Assembly: GCA_016718605.1 (NCBI GenBank)
Contig: JADKCY010000014.1
Span: 1 to 45,429, forward strand
From: Lysobacterales bacterium
GTDB lineage: Bacteria; Pseudomonadota; Gammaproteobacteria; Xanthomonadales; Xanthomonadaceae
Length of the DNA: 45,429 nucleotides
Direction of reading: 5' to 3'
The first letter of the stretch is position 1. Every line of letters begins with the position of its first letter. The notes under the pieces are model-generated. The model made no database searches, was not told the DNA's origin, and saw only the letters and a program-made list of their open reading frames with translations. Positions 8,048 to 15,814 of the stretch are shown piece by piece. A program made the translations under genes and the position numbers.

Positions 8048-10309
8048 TCATAGTCCTGCCCCCTTGCCGAGAAATTCAACAACCCGAAGGCCCTTCGACT
8101 TGCTGTGCTGATCGTAAACCTCGATCGCCAGGCACTCGTTTTCGAGCCATGAAGTGATATGGCTGGCGACCAATCGCTCACCGCAACCGACTGCCTTGGC
8201 GATGACGCTGGGGGCGTAGCGGCCTTGGTTACGGACCTGCGGAGAGTGCGACAGCGGCCTGCCTGCCTGCCATGCCTCGTTGAGCATCTGGAACGCCTTG
8301 GCGACCTGCTCTGTGCCCATCGATTCCTGTGATACGGGGCGCTGCTCGGTGCGATAAGGAACGAGCGTGGTCTGCTCGCCATCCGGTGCTGGCCAGCTTA
8401 CCTTTTTCATGCTCATATAGAGCGGCGCAGCTTCCTCGGCGTCCTTCTGCTTCTCGGTCTTGAGCGTCACGATATCCTCAGACTTCTCGACCCGGATCGT
8501 GCCATCACAAGCGCCCAGCAGGACCGAGCTGCCGCGCATCCCCTTGTCCTTGTCCTTGCCGCTATGGTGGACGCCTAAAACGGCACCGCCCGTGTGCATA
8601 CGGATGATGTCGCAGGCCGCGACGAACGCGCCCATTTCGTCGGCACCGTTCTCCCCCGCACCTGCCAGCGACCGGCTAACGGTATCGATCACGACAAGTC
8701 CGATGTCGAAGTCGGCGCGGCGTTTAGCTTCGGTGATCGTCCGCAGCAGTTTGGCGCGCTGATCTGGCTCCAGCAGGGCCACCGGGACCGGCAGTAGTAG
8801 GAACGGGGAATTGACGCCATCGGTCTTGTGTTCGCGCCGCCATCCCTTCACGCGCTTACCTAGGCCGCGCGCACCTTCGCCAGCGATGTAGAGAACGCCA
8901 GTCTGCCGCGTATCGAAGCCGTGCCAGTCCATGCCCAACGTCAGCCGCAGCGCCATATCCAGACCGATGAACGATTTACCCGACCCCGGATCGCCGTAGA
9001 GGATAGTCAGGCCGTCCTCGACCACCAACTCTTTGACCAGCCATTGCGGGGGAGGAAGGTTTTCAAGCTCGTCGATATCGAGCAATTCGAACGTGTCAGA
9101 ATCACCCTTGGTGGAAGCACCAACAGGCGCAAAATCATCTGGGTCGATGTCAAACTCCGTGTCCTGCACATAGTCCGGCATCTCGTCCGGCAGCGGCACT
9201 TCCTGCATCCATTCCGGCGTATTGAACCGCGACGGCCGGATCACATTGCCGCGTTGCTCGGACCCGATGGCCCGATATGCCGCCTTGTGATCGCCCTTGT
9301 GTGTGTAATGCGCGTAGAGGTCATAGGCATCGCCAAAGCACCCGGCAGCGCACTTATGGCCGACCCCGGCGCTGGTATCGCTTTGCGACAGGCTGAACCA
9401 CGTCCCGCCATCCATGATGCGCGTGGCATAGGTATCGCCGGTTTGCAGCGGTGACTTCCAATCGCGGGCATCACGCGGGCTTTGTTCATATCCGCAGACT
9501 TCCAGCATCGTTGCGACCGAATTTGTCGCATTGAAATCGTCGATCAGGCTGGCCTCGGTCCCGCGTGGCTTATTGGCACGGCGCTGTTCAGCCTCGGCGC
9601 GCATGGCCTCGCGCTTCTTTTCATCATCGGCCCGCTTGCGCTGGATCGCCGCCATGCCATCGCAGACAGCGCCCTCGGTCAGTTTCAGACCCGGCTTGGT
9701 CAACGATGTCGCGGTGCGCTGGTAATAGAGCGGCTCGTTGTCGTCGTTCCGCAGCGGCGTTCCGGTCTTGACGTGCGTTGTCGGCACGTTCGGCAGGAAC
9801 ACCAATTGCCCCGCGCGAGCCAGCGCCTTGTCCGTCTCGATGCCCTTGGCACCAAGGAAAGCAAACAGCGCAGTCTGCGCGTCGAACCACTGGTCGAACG
9901 GCACCGCCTGGTCGAGCGGTACGACCACACGCCAGCGACGGTCACCGGGGCGCGAGTGCGGGCTGCTGTAGATCAGATAGGCCGCACCGCCCACAAAGTC
10001 GGCAACAGCGGTCTGCACGGCCTTTGGTGTGTGATCGCCCTTGTCGATGTCGGCGGTCAGCGCAACAAACTGGCCCCGGTCCCGCTGTGCGTCGTGAGAA
10101 CGCGCGTCGTATTCGTGGTAGGACGACGGCAGGAAGGCAGGACCGACGAGTTTGTCCGCGCAGGCAGGGCCAGCGTTGAACAGGTCGGCAAGGGTGCGTT
10201 GGTCAAATTCCTCACCCGTGTCGATTCTTTTGTCCCACGTGCCATTGACGAAAGCGACGACGTGCGCGTTCCAAGCTGGCGGGGTGAGGGTCTCGGGATT
10301 TGTGCTCAT
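8048..10309 (-). CDS. Bifunctional primase-helicase (PrimPol plus RepA-like AAA)
   Basis: The 753-residue protein combines two enzymes. Residues about 80-200 show archaeo-eukaryotic primase features: a TADIDKG acidic motif (87-89) and SSPHSR (115-120). Residues 420-660 form a RecA-like helicase related to RepA/RSF1010-type enzymes: Walker A GDPGSGKS at 439-446, Walker B-like LVVIDTVSRS, then GVHHSGKDKDKGMRGSS, where a sensor histidine is expected. A winged-helix-like C-terminus follows. The start at 10309 overlaps the preceding stop as ATGA. It should prime and unwind DNA at the phage origin, which probably lies in the repeats just downstream. Confidence 0.9.
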   Translation of the reverse strand: MSTNPETLTPPAWNAHVVAFVNGTWDKRIDTGEEFDQRTLADLFNAGPACADKLVGPAFLPSSYHEYDARSHDAQRDRGQFVALTADIDKGDHTPKAVQTAVADFVGGAAYLIYSSPHSRPGDRRWRVVVPLDQAVPFDQWFDAQTALFAFLGAKGIETDKALARAGQLVFLPNVPTTHVKTGTPLRNDDNEPLYYQRTATSLTKPGLKLTEGAVCDGMAAIQRKRADDEKKREAMRAEAEQRRANKPRGTEASLIDDFNATNSVATMLEVCGYEQSPRDARDWKSPLQTGDTYATRIMDGGTWFSLSQSDTSAGVGHKCAAGCFGDAYDLYAHYTHKGDHKAAYRAIGSEQRGNVIRPSRFNTPEWMQEVPLPDEMPDYVQDTEFDIDPDDFAPVGASTKGDSDTFELLDIDELENLPPPQWLVKELVVEDGLTILYGDPGSGKSFIGLDMALRLTLGMDWHGFDTRQTGVLYIAGEGARGLGKRVKGWRREHKTDGVNSPFLLLPVPVALLEPDQRAKLLRTITEAKRRADFDIGLVVIDTVSRSLAGAGENGADEMGAFVAACDIIRMHTGGAVLGVHHSGKDKDKGMRGSSVLLGACDGTIRVEKSEDIVTLKTEKQKDAEEAAPLYMSMKKVSWPAPDGEQTTLVPYRTEQRPVSQESMGTEQVAKAFQMLNEAWQAGRPLSHSPQVRNQGRYAPSVIAKAVGCGERLVASHITSWLENECLAIEVYDQHSKSKGLRVVEFLGKGAGL

Positions 10310-10497
10310 GCTTCCGCCAGCCCCCATGCTGCGATGTAAAATTCAGTCTCTTCGTCGGTCATGAATCCGCACTCACGCGCCAGCATCACCCGCTCCTTGA
10401 GTTCCGTGTCCGACTTGCCGCGCGCGTTCTTGACGCCAGCAATGACGATGCGGCGCGCGAACGATGCGAGGTCATAGGTCGGCGCGGGTGCGGGCAT
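10306..10497 (-). CDS. Small protein before primase-helicase
   Basis: The 63-residue product from ATG 10497 contains a helical stretch, LASFARRIVIAGVKNARG, and ends IAAWGLAEA. No domain is recognised. An upstream start at 10548 would overlap the preceding gene by 46 bases and add a less conserved-looking tail. It is translationally coupled (ATGA) to the primase-helicase, which suggests an accessory replication role. Confidence 0.6.
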   Translation of the reverse strand: MPAPAPTYDLASFARRIVIAGVKNARGKSDTELKERVMLARECGFMTDEETEFYIAAWGLAEA

Positions 10498-10502
10498 CGC
10501 GG

Positions 10503-10964
10503 TCACGACACCTTCCCCCGAAGCGGCGCACCAATCGAAACCAGCCACTCAAGGCAGGACTTGGCGGAAAAGAAACAAGCCACCGGGAAGCCGCGCGAGT
10601 GCATCGCATTGCCCCAATCGATCTGATCCTGAGAGAGTTTGCCCGCGCGTCCGGCAGCGGTGTAACCCTTGAATTCCGGCCATGCGACGGTGACAGCAAC
10701 GCCCGGTGTCAGGCGATAATCCCAAGCCACGGTCATATCGAACACGCCCGCGACAAGACCTTCCTTGGCCGCGCGGATTTGCGAGCGCTTGCCGTGGTTC
10801 ATGTTGGCATGGCACTCGATATGCGGCTGCGTCCGGCGCATGAAGGCGACGAACCACGACTGGCGCGCGAACTCGGTCAGGTCTTTGCGTCCGTCCGGCG
10901 CTTCCACCGGGAAGGCAGGCGCTGCGTAGACAGGCGCTTCCTCAAGATGATCAAACGCCGTCAT
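10503..10964 (-). CDS. VRR-NUC-like nuclease
   Basis: The 153-residue protein has the pattern of a small PD-(D/E)XK nuclease of the VRR-NUC type: an acidic VFDMTVAW strand, AWPEFKGYTAAGRAGKLSQDQ with the E-x-K pair, then a helix and RGFPVACFFSAKSCLEWL. Phage members act as Holliday-junction resolvases or structure-specific nucleases. The lysine and glutamine positions (EFK..Q) fit, but the metal-binding aspartate is assigned by pattern only. It overlaps both neighbours by a few bases within the replication operon. Confidence 0.65.
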   Translation of the reverse strand: MTAFDHLEEAPVYAAPAFPVEAPDGRKDLTEFARQSWFVAFMRRTQPHIECHANMNHGKRSQIRAAKEGLVAGVFDMTVAWDYRLTPGVAVTVAWPEFKGYTAAGRAGKLSQDQIDWGNAMHSRGFPVACFFSAKSCLEWLVSIGAPLRGKVS

Positions 10965-11179
10965 GCCGTGAGCCTCGCCACCGTCCGCCGCTGCGTTTCG
11001 TGATCGATGGCCTTGCGAACTTCATCCGGCGTCGTGCCGTAGGACCGCGCAAGGCTTTCGACATCGATGTTATCCAGCCGGTCGCGCATGATCAGCAGCG
11101 CGCCCAACATCGTGCGCTGATGCTGCCGCGTGACTTCCTTGCTGCCGTATTGCTTGGCGGGGGGCTTGCGGGCGGTCAT
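10961..11179 (-). CDS. Small helix-turn-helix-like protein
   Basis: The 72-residue product has a basic N-terminus (TARKPPAKQYG) and a C-terminal segment, VESLARSYGTTPDEVRKAIDHET, that looks like a helix-turn-helix. No family is recognised. It overlaps the methyltransferase and nuclease genes by four bases at each end (ATGA), so the three are coupled. Confidence 0.6.
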   Translation of the reverse strand: MTARKPPAKQYGSKEVTRQHQRTMLGALLIMRDRLDNIDVESLARSYGTTPDEVRKAIDHETQRRTVARLTA

Positions 11180-11847
11180 GCTGCTGCCCCTTCGATGAAA
11201 AGCGGCCCAAGGTCATCGCCGTTGGCCTCACGGATGCGGCGGCAAGCGGCCTCAAAGTAGCGCTCCTCGCGCTCAATCCCGATAAACGCCTTGCCCATCT
11301 GGATTGCTGCCACGCCAGTTGTGCCAGAACCCATGAACGGATCGATCACGGTTTCGCTGGCGGGTGCTTGCCCGATGCACCATTTCATGACCTCAAGCGG
11401 CTTTTGCGTGGGGTGGTCGCCGCGTTGCGCTCCCTTTTCGCGGAGCATACCGTTCCACATGTAGCGGATGAGGCGCACAGGTTTGGGCAGGTTCGTCCAT
11501 GCCAGTTCGCAGTCGGCAAAGGTGCTTTCGCCGTTCACCTTGTCCCAAACAAGCCAGCACGAAGCTGCTGGGCAGTCGTAATAGTTCCCGCCGAAAATAA
11601 TCTGCCATTGTCCAGACTGACGGACTGCTTGGTAAAGCTCCGTAGAAATGGGCTGATTGTCCCACTCTTGCTTCCCATAGTCTTTCGCTGCTGCCAGGTT
11701 CTCGTTTCCGATTTTCCCTTGTGGTGCAACTTTGATCCCGTAAGGTGGATCGGTGCAGACAAGATCGACGGGGGCCAGCGTGGGCAATATCGCGGCGCAA
11801 TCCCCAAGATAGAGCGTGGCGCGGCCTATCGTCTCAACGCGGCTCAT
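11176..11847 (-). CDS. DNA methyltransferase (DPPY type)
   Basis: The 223-residue enzyme is an N6-adenine or N4-cytosine methyltransferase of the beta arrangement. The catalytic VCTDPPYG comes first (residues about 30-37), a specificity region follows, then the S-adenosylmethionine site VIDPFMGSGTTGVAA (about 168-182) and HPTQKP. No restriction nuclease gene is adjacent, so it is a solitary enzyme. It may protect phage DNA from host restriction or mark the origin. The recognition site cannot be read from the sequence. Confidence 0.9.
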   Translation of the reverse strand: MSRVETIGRATLYLGDCAAILPTLAPVDLVCTDPPYGIKVAPQGKIGNENLAAAKDYGKQEWDNQPISTELYQAVRQSGQWQIIFGGNYYDCPAASCWLVWDKVNGESTFADCELAWTNLPKPVRLIRYMWNGMLREKGAQRGDHPTQKPLEVMKWCIGQAPASETVIDPFMGSGTTGVAAIQMGKAFIGIEREERYFEAACRRIREANGDDLGPLFIEGAAA

Positions 11848-11999
11848 TCTTCCAGCTCCTGCGCCAACATCTCACCCTGCGCGCCAACCTGCTTGGCCAG
11901 CACGATCACCTCGAACGGATCAATCGGGTGCTCAGCGTCCGCGTTACGGGCCAGCGTTTCGAGTGCGGCGGCGATTGTGGCGAGGGATTCAGCGATCAT
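11844..11999 (-). CDS. Short helical protein, 51 residues
   Basis: This reading frame starts MIAESLATIAAALETLAR and ends EMLAQELEE. It overlaps the DnaA-like gene upstream and the methyltransferase downstream by four bases each. The tight coupling and the lack of any other gene in this interval support it. The product is a small, acidic, probably all-helical protein of unknown function. Confidence 0.65.
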   Translation of the reverse strand: MIAESLATIAAALETLARNADAEHPIDPFEVIVLAKQVGAQGEMLAQELEE

Positions 12000-12535
12000 G
12001 CTGCGCGCACCTGATCGAGCATCGCGCGGAATTCCGGCGAGCGTTCCGAGAAGATGCCAGCCTGCCGCACCCCGTAAATGATGGTCGTATGATCACGCCC
12101 ACCAAGACGCCGGCCAATCGACTTATAGCCGACCCCGCGTTCATGCATCGCGGCCATCACACACCAACGCGCCTTGACCAGATGCTTTTCGCGCCAGTGC
12201 GACTTCAGTTCTTCGACGCGCGTGTTCGACAGTTCCGCCGCCCGCTGCATCGCGCGTTCGGGAAACAGCGGGTCACTGGTTAGGCGATTCTGTTTCGGCG
12301 TATTGGCGCGGATGATGTTGTAGATGCGGTTAAGGCACAGCCTATGGGTCTTGGCCAGCACGTCCTTGGAGACGCCAGCGCGATGGTCAGCAACAATCGC
12401 GTCGTCACGCTCGCGGTTCTTGGCACGGCGCGCTTCCATGCGCTCGCGGTGACAGGCGTAGCATTGATGCACAGCGCCTTGCAGCCGGTAGTTCGAAGGG
12501 CTGAAATCGTGCCCGCAGGTGAGGGTGTCGTTCAT
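11996..12535 (-). CDS. DnaA domain IV-like DNA-binding protein
   Basis: The 179-residue protein ends with the DnaA box-binding signature: ARWCVMAAMHERGVGYKSIG followed by RRLGGRDHTTIIYGVRQ. The AAA ATPase domain of true DnaA is absent. The N-terminus (CGHDFSPSNY and CYACHRERM) looks like a zinc finger, and a helix-turn-helix-like DVLAKTHRLCLNRIYNII lies between. It could bind the phage origin iterons or recruit or titrate host initiator. It is coupled to the genes on both sides. Confidence 0.8.
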   Translation of the reverse strand: MNDTLTCGHDFSPSNYRLQGAVHQCYACHRERMEARRAKNRERDDAIVADHRAGVSKDVLAKTHRLCLNRIYNIIRANTPKQNRLTSDPLFPERAMQRAAELSNTRVEELKSHWREKHLVKARWCVMAAMHERGVGYKSIGRRLGGRDHTTIIYGVRQAGIFSERSPEFRAMLDQVRAA

Positions 12536-12900
12536 GCCGCGCGCTCCCGTTCAACATCAGCCAACGCATCAGCGATCTTCTTACCGCCGCGAGCGATGAT
12601 ATGGGCAGCGCCAATATAAGCAGGCAACTCGGCGTCATTGAAATCGCCAGAATTTATTTCGTCAATTATTCGGCCAAGGTCAGGCGACCAATCGAACCAT
12701 TCATAGTGCGACCTGCTACCAAAAAACCGGCGGTGAAACCTGCCCTCAAGTTCTTTCCCGCCCGGTATCATGGCAGCAACCTCAAGTTTGAAAGGAACCC
12801 AATATCCATTATTTCTAAGCCTGACCGCAGGGTTCCAACTACACCCTATTTTGATCGGGCCATCCATCCCGACAGGCTTGATAAAATAGACGTAGCTCAT
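12532..12900 (-). CDS. GIY-YIG-like protein (T5orf172/Mug113 type)
   Basis: The 122-residue product starts with YVYFIKPVGMDGPIKIG, the variant GIY-YIG motif of the T5orf172/Mug113 group. It continues NPAVRLRNN and GKELEGRFHRRF, where the conserved arginine and glutamate would lie, and then HYEWF. Members are putative nucleases found in phages and mobile DNA. The base composition is lower in GC than the neighbours, a hint of recent acquisition. It overlaps the repressor gene by four bases. Confidence 0.75.
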   Translation of the reverse strand: MSYVYFIKPVGMDGPIKIGCSWNPAVRLRNNGYWVPFKLEVAAMIPGGKELEGRFHRRFFGSRSHYEWFDWSPDLGRIIDEINSGDFNDAELPAYIGAAHIIARGGKKIADALADVERERAA

Positions 12901-13070
12901 GCTGCCAACCCCGCGCGGACAAGCAACGCCTCGACGGCCAGCTTGTCTCTTGTGCTAGGGACAACCTCGCCGCGTTCAAGGCGCGATACCAGGCTGTGAT
13001 CGACGCCAAGTTTCTCTGCGAGCTGGGCTTGCGTTAGGCCTAAAGCCTGTCGTGCGGTTTTGATTTCCAT
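12897..13070 (-). CDS. Small XRE-family repressor
   Basis: The 57-residue protein is little more than one helix-turn-helix: TARQALGLTQAQLAEKLGVD, then SLVSRLERGEVVPS. This is the classic XRE/Cro fold. It is the first gene of the minus-strand unit and faces the accessory operon across a 120-base control region. A TATAAG-like -10 ends only five bases before the ATG, so the mRNA is probably leaderless or nearly so. No oligomerisation or peptidase domain is present, so it is more Cro-like than CI-like. Confidence 0.85.
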   Translation of the reverse strand: MEIKTARQALGLTQAQLAEKLGVDHSLVSRLERGEVVPSTRDKLAVEALLVRAGLAA

Positions 13071-13190
13071 GCCGCCTTATATGCACAAGTGCAAAAGGCC
13101 CGCAAGAATTTATTTTGAACCCCTGCAAAGAAAGTGCTTGCGCCCCTGCAAACATTCTGTAGATTGGTCGTCACACAAGGAGACCGCACA
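13071..13190. promoter_or_regulatory. Divergent promoters and operator region
   Basis: Plus strand: CTTGCG (13137-13142), 17 bases, TAGATT (13160-13165), then an AAGGAGA ribosome site before ATG 13191. Minus strand: CTTGCG (plus-strand 13101-13106) and TATA-rich sequence at 13076-13083. A perfect inverted repeat, TGCAC-AA-GTGCA (13082-13093), lies in the spacer of the minus promoter. CCCCTGCAAA occurs twice (13120 and 13143), the second copy overlapping the plus-promoter spacer. These are likely repressor or regulator sites that allow autoregulation and switching. Confidence 0.65.
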
Positions 13191-13460
13191 ATGCAAATCC
13201 CCATCATCGCCACCGGTAGCGTCTACCAGACCTACCTCGACGCGGCGCGCAAGAACCTCGAAAACCTCGTCCGCCTCACCGCCGCGTTGAATGACAGCGA
13301 GTTCGGACGCGAGGCACAGCTCATCCTCGACAGCTTCGATGACAGCGCGATGGATGCCGTTGCCCTGATCAGCGCGGCGAATGAGAACGCTGCGGCATTT
13401 GCCGACCTGACCCCGCGCGAGATTGCCCAGCTTTCGGTTTACCGGGGGATGGACGCATGA
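13191..13460 (+). CDS. First accessory-operon protein, unknown function
   Basis: This 89-residue, acidic, mainly helical protein (DAARKNLENLVRLTAAL, EFGREAQLILDSF) is the first gene read from the plus-strand promoter. The ATG at 13191 has a strong AAGGAGA site nine bases upstream. No family is recognised. Being promoter-proximal, it should be among the earliest and most abundant products. Confidence 0.7.
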   Translation: MQIPIIATGSVYQTYLDAARKNLENLVRLTAALNDSEFGREAQLILDSFDDSAMDAVALISAANENAAAFADLTPREIAQLSVYRGMDA

Positions 13461-14263
13461 GCGCGCCCAAGAAATACACGCTCGTCAAATCTGACACCAT
13501 CAAGACTTGGGATGGCCGCAAGCTATTCCGCATCAAAGCGGCGGTTGCGATTGCCGCGCTTGGTATCGCCAAGGGCGATCTTGGTGGCTACGTCGAGAGC
13601 GAGGCCAATCTTTCGCAGGTCTATGGCAACGCGTGGGTCTCTGGCAACGCGCAGGTCTATGGCAACGCGTGGGTCTCTGGCAACGCGCAGGTCTCTGGCA
13701 ACGCGCAGGTCTATGGCGACGCGCAGGTCTATGGCGACGCGTGGGTCTATGGCAACGCGTGGGTCTATGGCAACGCGCGGGTCTATGGCGACGCGCAGGT
13801 CTATGGCAACGCGCAGGTCTATGGCAACGCGCGGGTCTATGGCAACGCGCGGGTCTATGGCGACGCGCGGGTCTATGGCGACGCGCGGGTCTATGGCAAC
13901 GCGCGGGTCTATGGCGACGCGCGGGTCTATGGCGACGCGCAGGTCTCTGGCAACGCGTGGGTCTCTGGCAACGCGCAGGTCTATGGCAACGCGCAGGTCT
14001 ATGGCAACGGTCAATTCGGCTGGCATAGCCATGTGGGCAGCGAGAACGGCACTCTCACATGGTTCATCCAGAAAGACCGGACCATCCTTGTCAATCGCGG
14101 CTGCTTTTCAGGCTCACTGGATGCGTTCCGCGATGCCGTTGAAAAGCGCCACGGCGACAGCCCGCATGGCCAGCAATACCAGCTGCTGATTCAGTTTATC
14201 GAAATTCGGGCTGGTGAGGCGCTGAAGGACTTTGCCCCGGTTGAAGTGGAGGCGGCAGCATGA
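13457..14263 (+). CDS. YdcK-like hexapeptide-repeat protein
   Basis: The 268-residue protein has an N-terminal segment, YTLVKSDTIKTWDGRKLFRIKA..KGDLGGYVESEANLS, shared with YdcK-like proteins. It is followed by 22 tandem six-residue repeats of the form V-(Y/S)-G-(N/D)-A-(Q/W/R), and then a short globular C-terminus. Such hexapeptides fold as a left-handed beta helix, a flat-sided rod. No acyltransferase active site is seen. The role is unknown; in other phages relatives are accessory genes. The repeat number could change without breaking the frame. Confidence 0.8.
   Translation: MSAPKKYTLVKSDTIKTWDGRKLFRIKAAVAIAALGIAKGDLGGYVESEANLSQVYGNAWVSGNAQVYGNAWVSGNAQVSGNAQVYGDAQVYGDAWVYGNAWVYGNARVYGDAQVYGNAQVYGNARVYGNARVYGDARVYGDARVYGNARVYGDARVYGDAQVSGNAWVSGNAQVYGNAQVYGNGQFGWHSHVGSENGTLTWFIQKDRTILVNRGCFSGSLDAFRDAVEKRHGDSPHGQQYQLLIQFIEIRAGEALKDFAPVEVEAAA
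13619..14014 (+). repeat. 22 tandem 18-bp repeats
   Basis: Each unit is GTC-TAT/TCT-GGC-AAC/GAC-GCG-CAG/TGG/CGG. The Val, Gly and Ala codons never vary (only the last unit has GGT in place of GCG). All differences between units change the amino acid at three positions. The array codes for the beta-helix of the 13457-14263 protein. Confidence 0.9.
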
Positions 14264-14481
14264 ACAACCAACGCACCCGCACCCGTATGATCGAAGCAGC
14301 CACCGCCGACCTGATCGCCGCCGCGTTCCACGAAGGCCCGCTCTACGCGATGGGTTTCGACCGGCACGTTCGCCAGTGGAAGGACCACATCGGGCAGGCC
14401 TGCTTCATCCGTTACCAGAACGATGGCGAGTTTCGCGCGGCTTATGATGCGCGGCGGAATGCCGCGAGGTGGGTGGCATGA
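14260..14481 (+). CDS. Hypothetical protein, 73 residues
   Basis: This small basic protein (TRTRMIEAATADLIAAAFHEGP, then DARRNAARWVA) is coupled to the repeat-protein gene by ATGA overlap. No domain is recognised; it reads as helical and soluble. Confidence 0.6.
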   Translation: MNNQRTRTRMIEAATADLIAAAFHEGPLYAMGFDRHVRQWKDHIGQACFIRYQNDGEFRAAYDARRNAARWVA

Positions 14482-14765
14482 GCGATTGGCAAAAGGGTGA
14501 TCTGGCGCTTTGCATCAAGCAGGGGCTATGGCTCGATAACAATGGCAACTTGCATACAGATGGACCGCGTTCCGGCGAGGTTTGCCGTGTGATTGCGGTC
14601 TTGACGTTGGACGGAGGGCTGGGACTCGCGCTTTGCGAGTACCCGTTTGGATTGTTCGGCAGCTTCACTGCCCGCCGATTCCGCAAGATCACCCCCGGCG
14701 CAAAGATCGAAGGCATTGAAGAACCTCGCCGCGTCCCGGTGCCTGCCGAACAGGTGCCAGCATGA
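14478..14765 (+). CDS. Conserved small phage protein, SH3-like barrel
   Basis: The 95-residue product starts MSDWQKGDLALCIKQGLW and continues SGEVCRVIAVLTLDGGLGLAL with ARRFRKITP near the end. This GDLALCI..G..GEV.RV..RRFRKI layout recurs in small proteins of alphaproteobacterial phages and looks like a small beta-barrel. The function is unknown. The start at 14478 overlaps the previous stop as ATGA. Confidence 0.65.
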   Translation: MSDWQKGDLALCIKQGLWLDNNGNLHTDGPRSGEVCRVIAVLTLDGGLGLALCEYPFGLFGSFTARRFRKITPGAKIEGIEEPRRVPVPAEQVPA

Positions 14766-14857
14766 CCCCCCGCCAAGCCCGCGCCGAGGCGACCTACGCC
14801 GTGTTCATCTTCATCGCCGGGTTCGCGCTTGTCGCTGGCCTGTGCGCGATTTTTTGA
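14762..14857 (+). CDS. 31-residue single-span membrane peptide
   Basis: After a short charged head (TPRQARAEATY), the product is one hydrophobic segment, AVFIFIAGFALVAGLCAIF, enough to cross the membrane once. The ATG overlaps the preceding stop (ATGA), and the next gene follows after nine bases. Coupling at both sides supports a real gene. Small early membrane peptides can act on host envelope functions, but nothing specific is shown. Confidence 0.55.
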   Translation: MTPRQARAEATYAVFIFIAGFALVAGLCAIF

Positions 14858-14866
14858 GGGGCTATC

Positions 14867-15814
14867 GTGACCGCACAGACACCCATCACCGCAGCCGAAC
14901 CGCTGATCACCACTCCCGGCGCATATGCCGACATCAGTAACGAGGATTATCACCGGAACCTGCACCTGCTTCCCGAGCCATCGCTTTCATCGAGCGGCGC
15001 AAAGAAGCTGCTTGGCCAGTCGCCGCGCCATTTCTGGCACGACAGCCCGATGAACCCCGACCGCGAGCCGGAACCGGACAAGGTGCACTTCAACATCGGC
15101 AAGGCCGCGCACGACCGCATCCTGCTCGAAAATCGCTGGCCTGACTTCTACCACACGCTGCCCGAGGGATTTTCCCGCGCCGCGTCAAAGAAGTTCGCCG
15201 CCGAGATCGAGGAAGCCGACGCCGCGATCGAAAGCGGCATGACGGTCCTGCGCCATGAAGACGGGCGCACGGTCGACAAGGTTGTCGCCGCGATCAAGCG
15301 CAACGCCTTCGCAATGGCAGCGCTGACAAACGGCGAGAGCGAGGAAACGCTAGCCTGGCAGGATACCGAAACCGGCATCTGGTGCCGCGCGCGTCCCGAC
15401 TTTCGCCCGAACAGCATCATCGAAAAGCGCAAAGTGCGGATCGTTGCGGATCTGAAATTCGTCGCCGCGACCCACGCTTCGCCGGATGGCTTCCGCCGCG
15501 CCATTGCCAGCTTTGGCTATCACCAGAGCGCGGCGTTCTATTGGGATGGCATCAAGGCGGTTTACGGCGACGAGCCGACGCATTGGTTGAACATCGTGGT
15601 CGAGCGCGAGCCGCCGCACACCGTATCGCTTTACGAGCTGCCCGCCGAGGACATCGACCGGGGCAAATGGCTGAACCGCCGCGCCCGCCGCCTGTTTGCT
15701 GACTGCATGAGCACTGATCGCTGGCCGGGTTACGCCGACGAGCCTTTGCCGGTCGGCCTGCCCAATTGGTCGCGCGCTTCCATCGACAATTCCTTTGACA
15801 CCAGCGGAGAATGA
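14867..15814 (+). CDS. RecE-like PD-(D/E)XK exonuclease
   Basis: The 315-residue protein matches phage exonuclease VIII/RecE-type nucleases. It has an N-terminal PGAYADISNEDYH and LSSSGAKKLLGQSPRHFW, then FNIGKAAHDRILL. The nuclease core is WCRARPDF followed by RIVADLKFV (D and K of the motif) and FGYHQSAAFYWDGIKAV (Q and Y). It should digest one strand of double-stranded DNA ends for annealing by the RecT-like partner coded just after it. The start is GTG at 14867 behind a GAGGGG site. Confidence 0.85.
   Translation: MTAQTPITAAEPLITTPGAYADISNEDYHRNLHLLPEPSLSSSGAKKLLGQSPRHFWHDSPMNPDREPEPDKVHFNIGKAAHDRILLENRWPDFYHTLPEGFSRAASKKFAAEIEEADAAIESGMTVLRHEDGRTVDKVVAAIKRNAFAMAALTNGESEETLAWQDTETGIWCRARPDFRPNSIIEKRKVRIVADLKFVAATHASPDGFRRAIASFGYHQSAAFYWDGIKAVYGDEPTHWLNIVVEREPPHTVSLYELPAEDIDRGKWLNRRARRLFADCMSTDRWPGYADEPLPVGLPNWSRASIDNSFDTSGE

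Noticed and set aside
7834..8382. Minus-strand frames through the iteron array
   Set aside because: They overlap the end of the primase-helicase gene or arise from the repeats themselves (AEVCG-type reiterations) and match no protein.
11176..11847. Restriction-modification system
   Set aside because: The methyltransferase has no adjacent restriction nuclease; the neighbouring VRR-NUC-like protein fits a recombination/replication role better.
13619..14014. Regular 18-bp repeats as a CRISPR array
   Set aside because: The units are contiguous without unique spacers and are read through in one frame as hexapeptides; no cas gene is near.
13523..14032. Repetitive open frames in the other frames of the 18-bp repeats
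   Set aside because: Any frame of an 18-bp repeat lacking stops stays open; only the 13457 frame has a normal start, ends and related proteins.
13457..14263. Diversity-generating retroelement target
   Set aside because: The toggling codons partly fit adenine changes, but CAG/TGG differences do not, and there is no reverse transcriptase gene or template repeat in the window.
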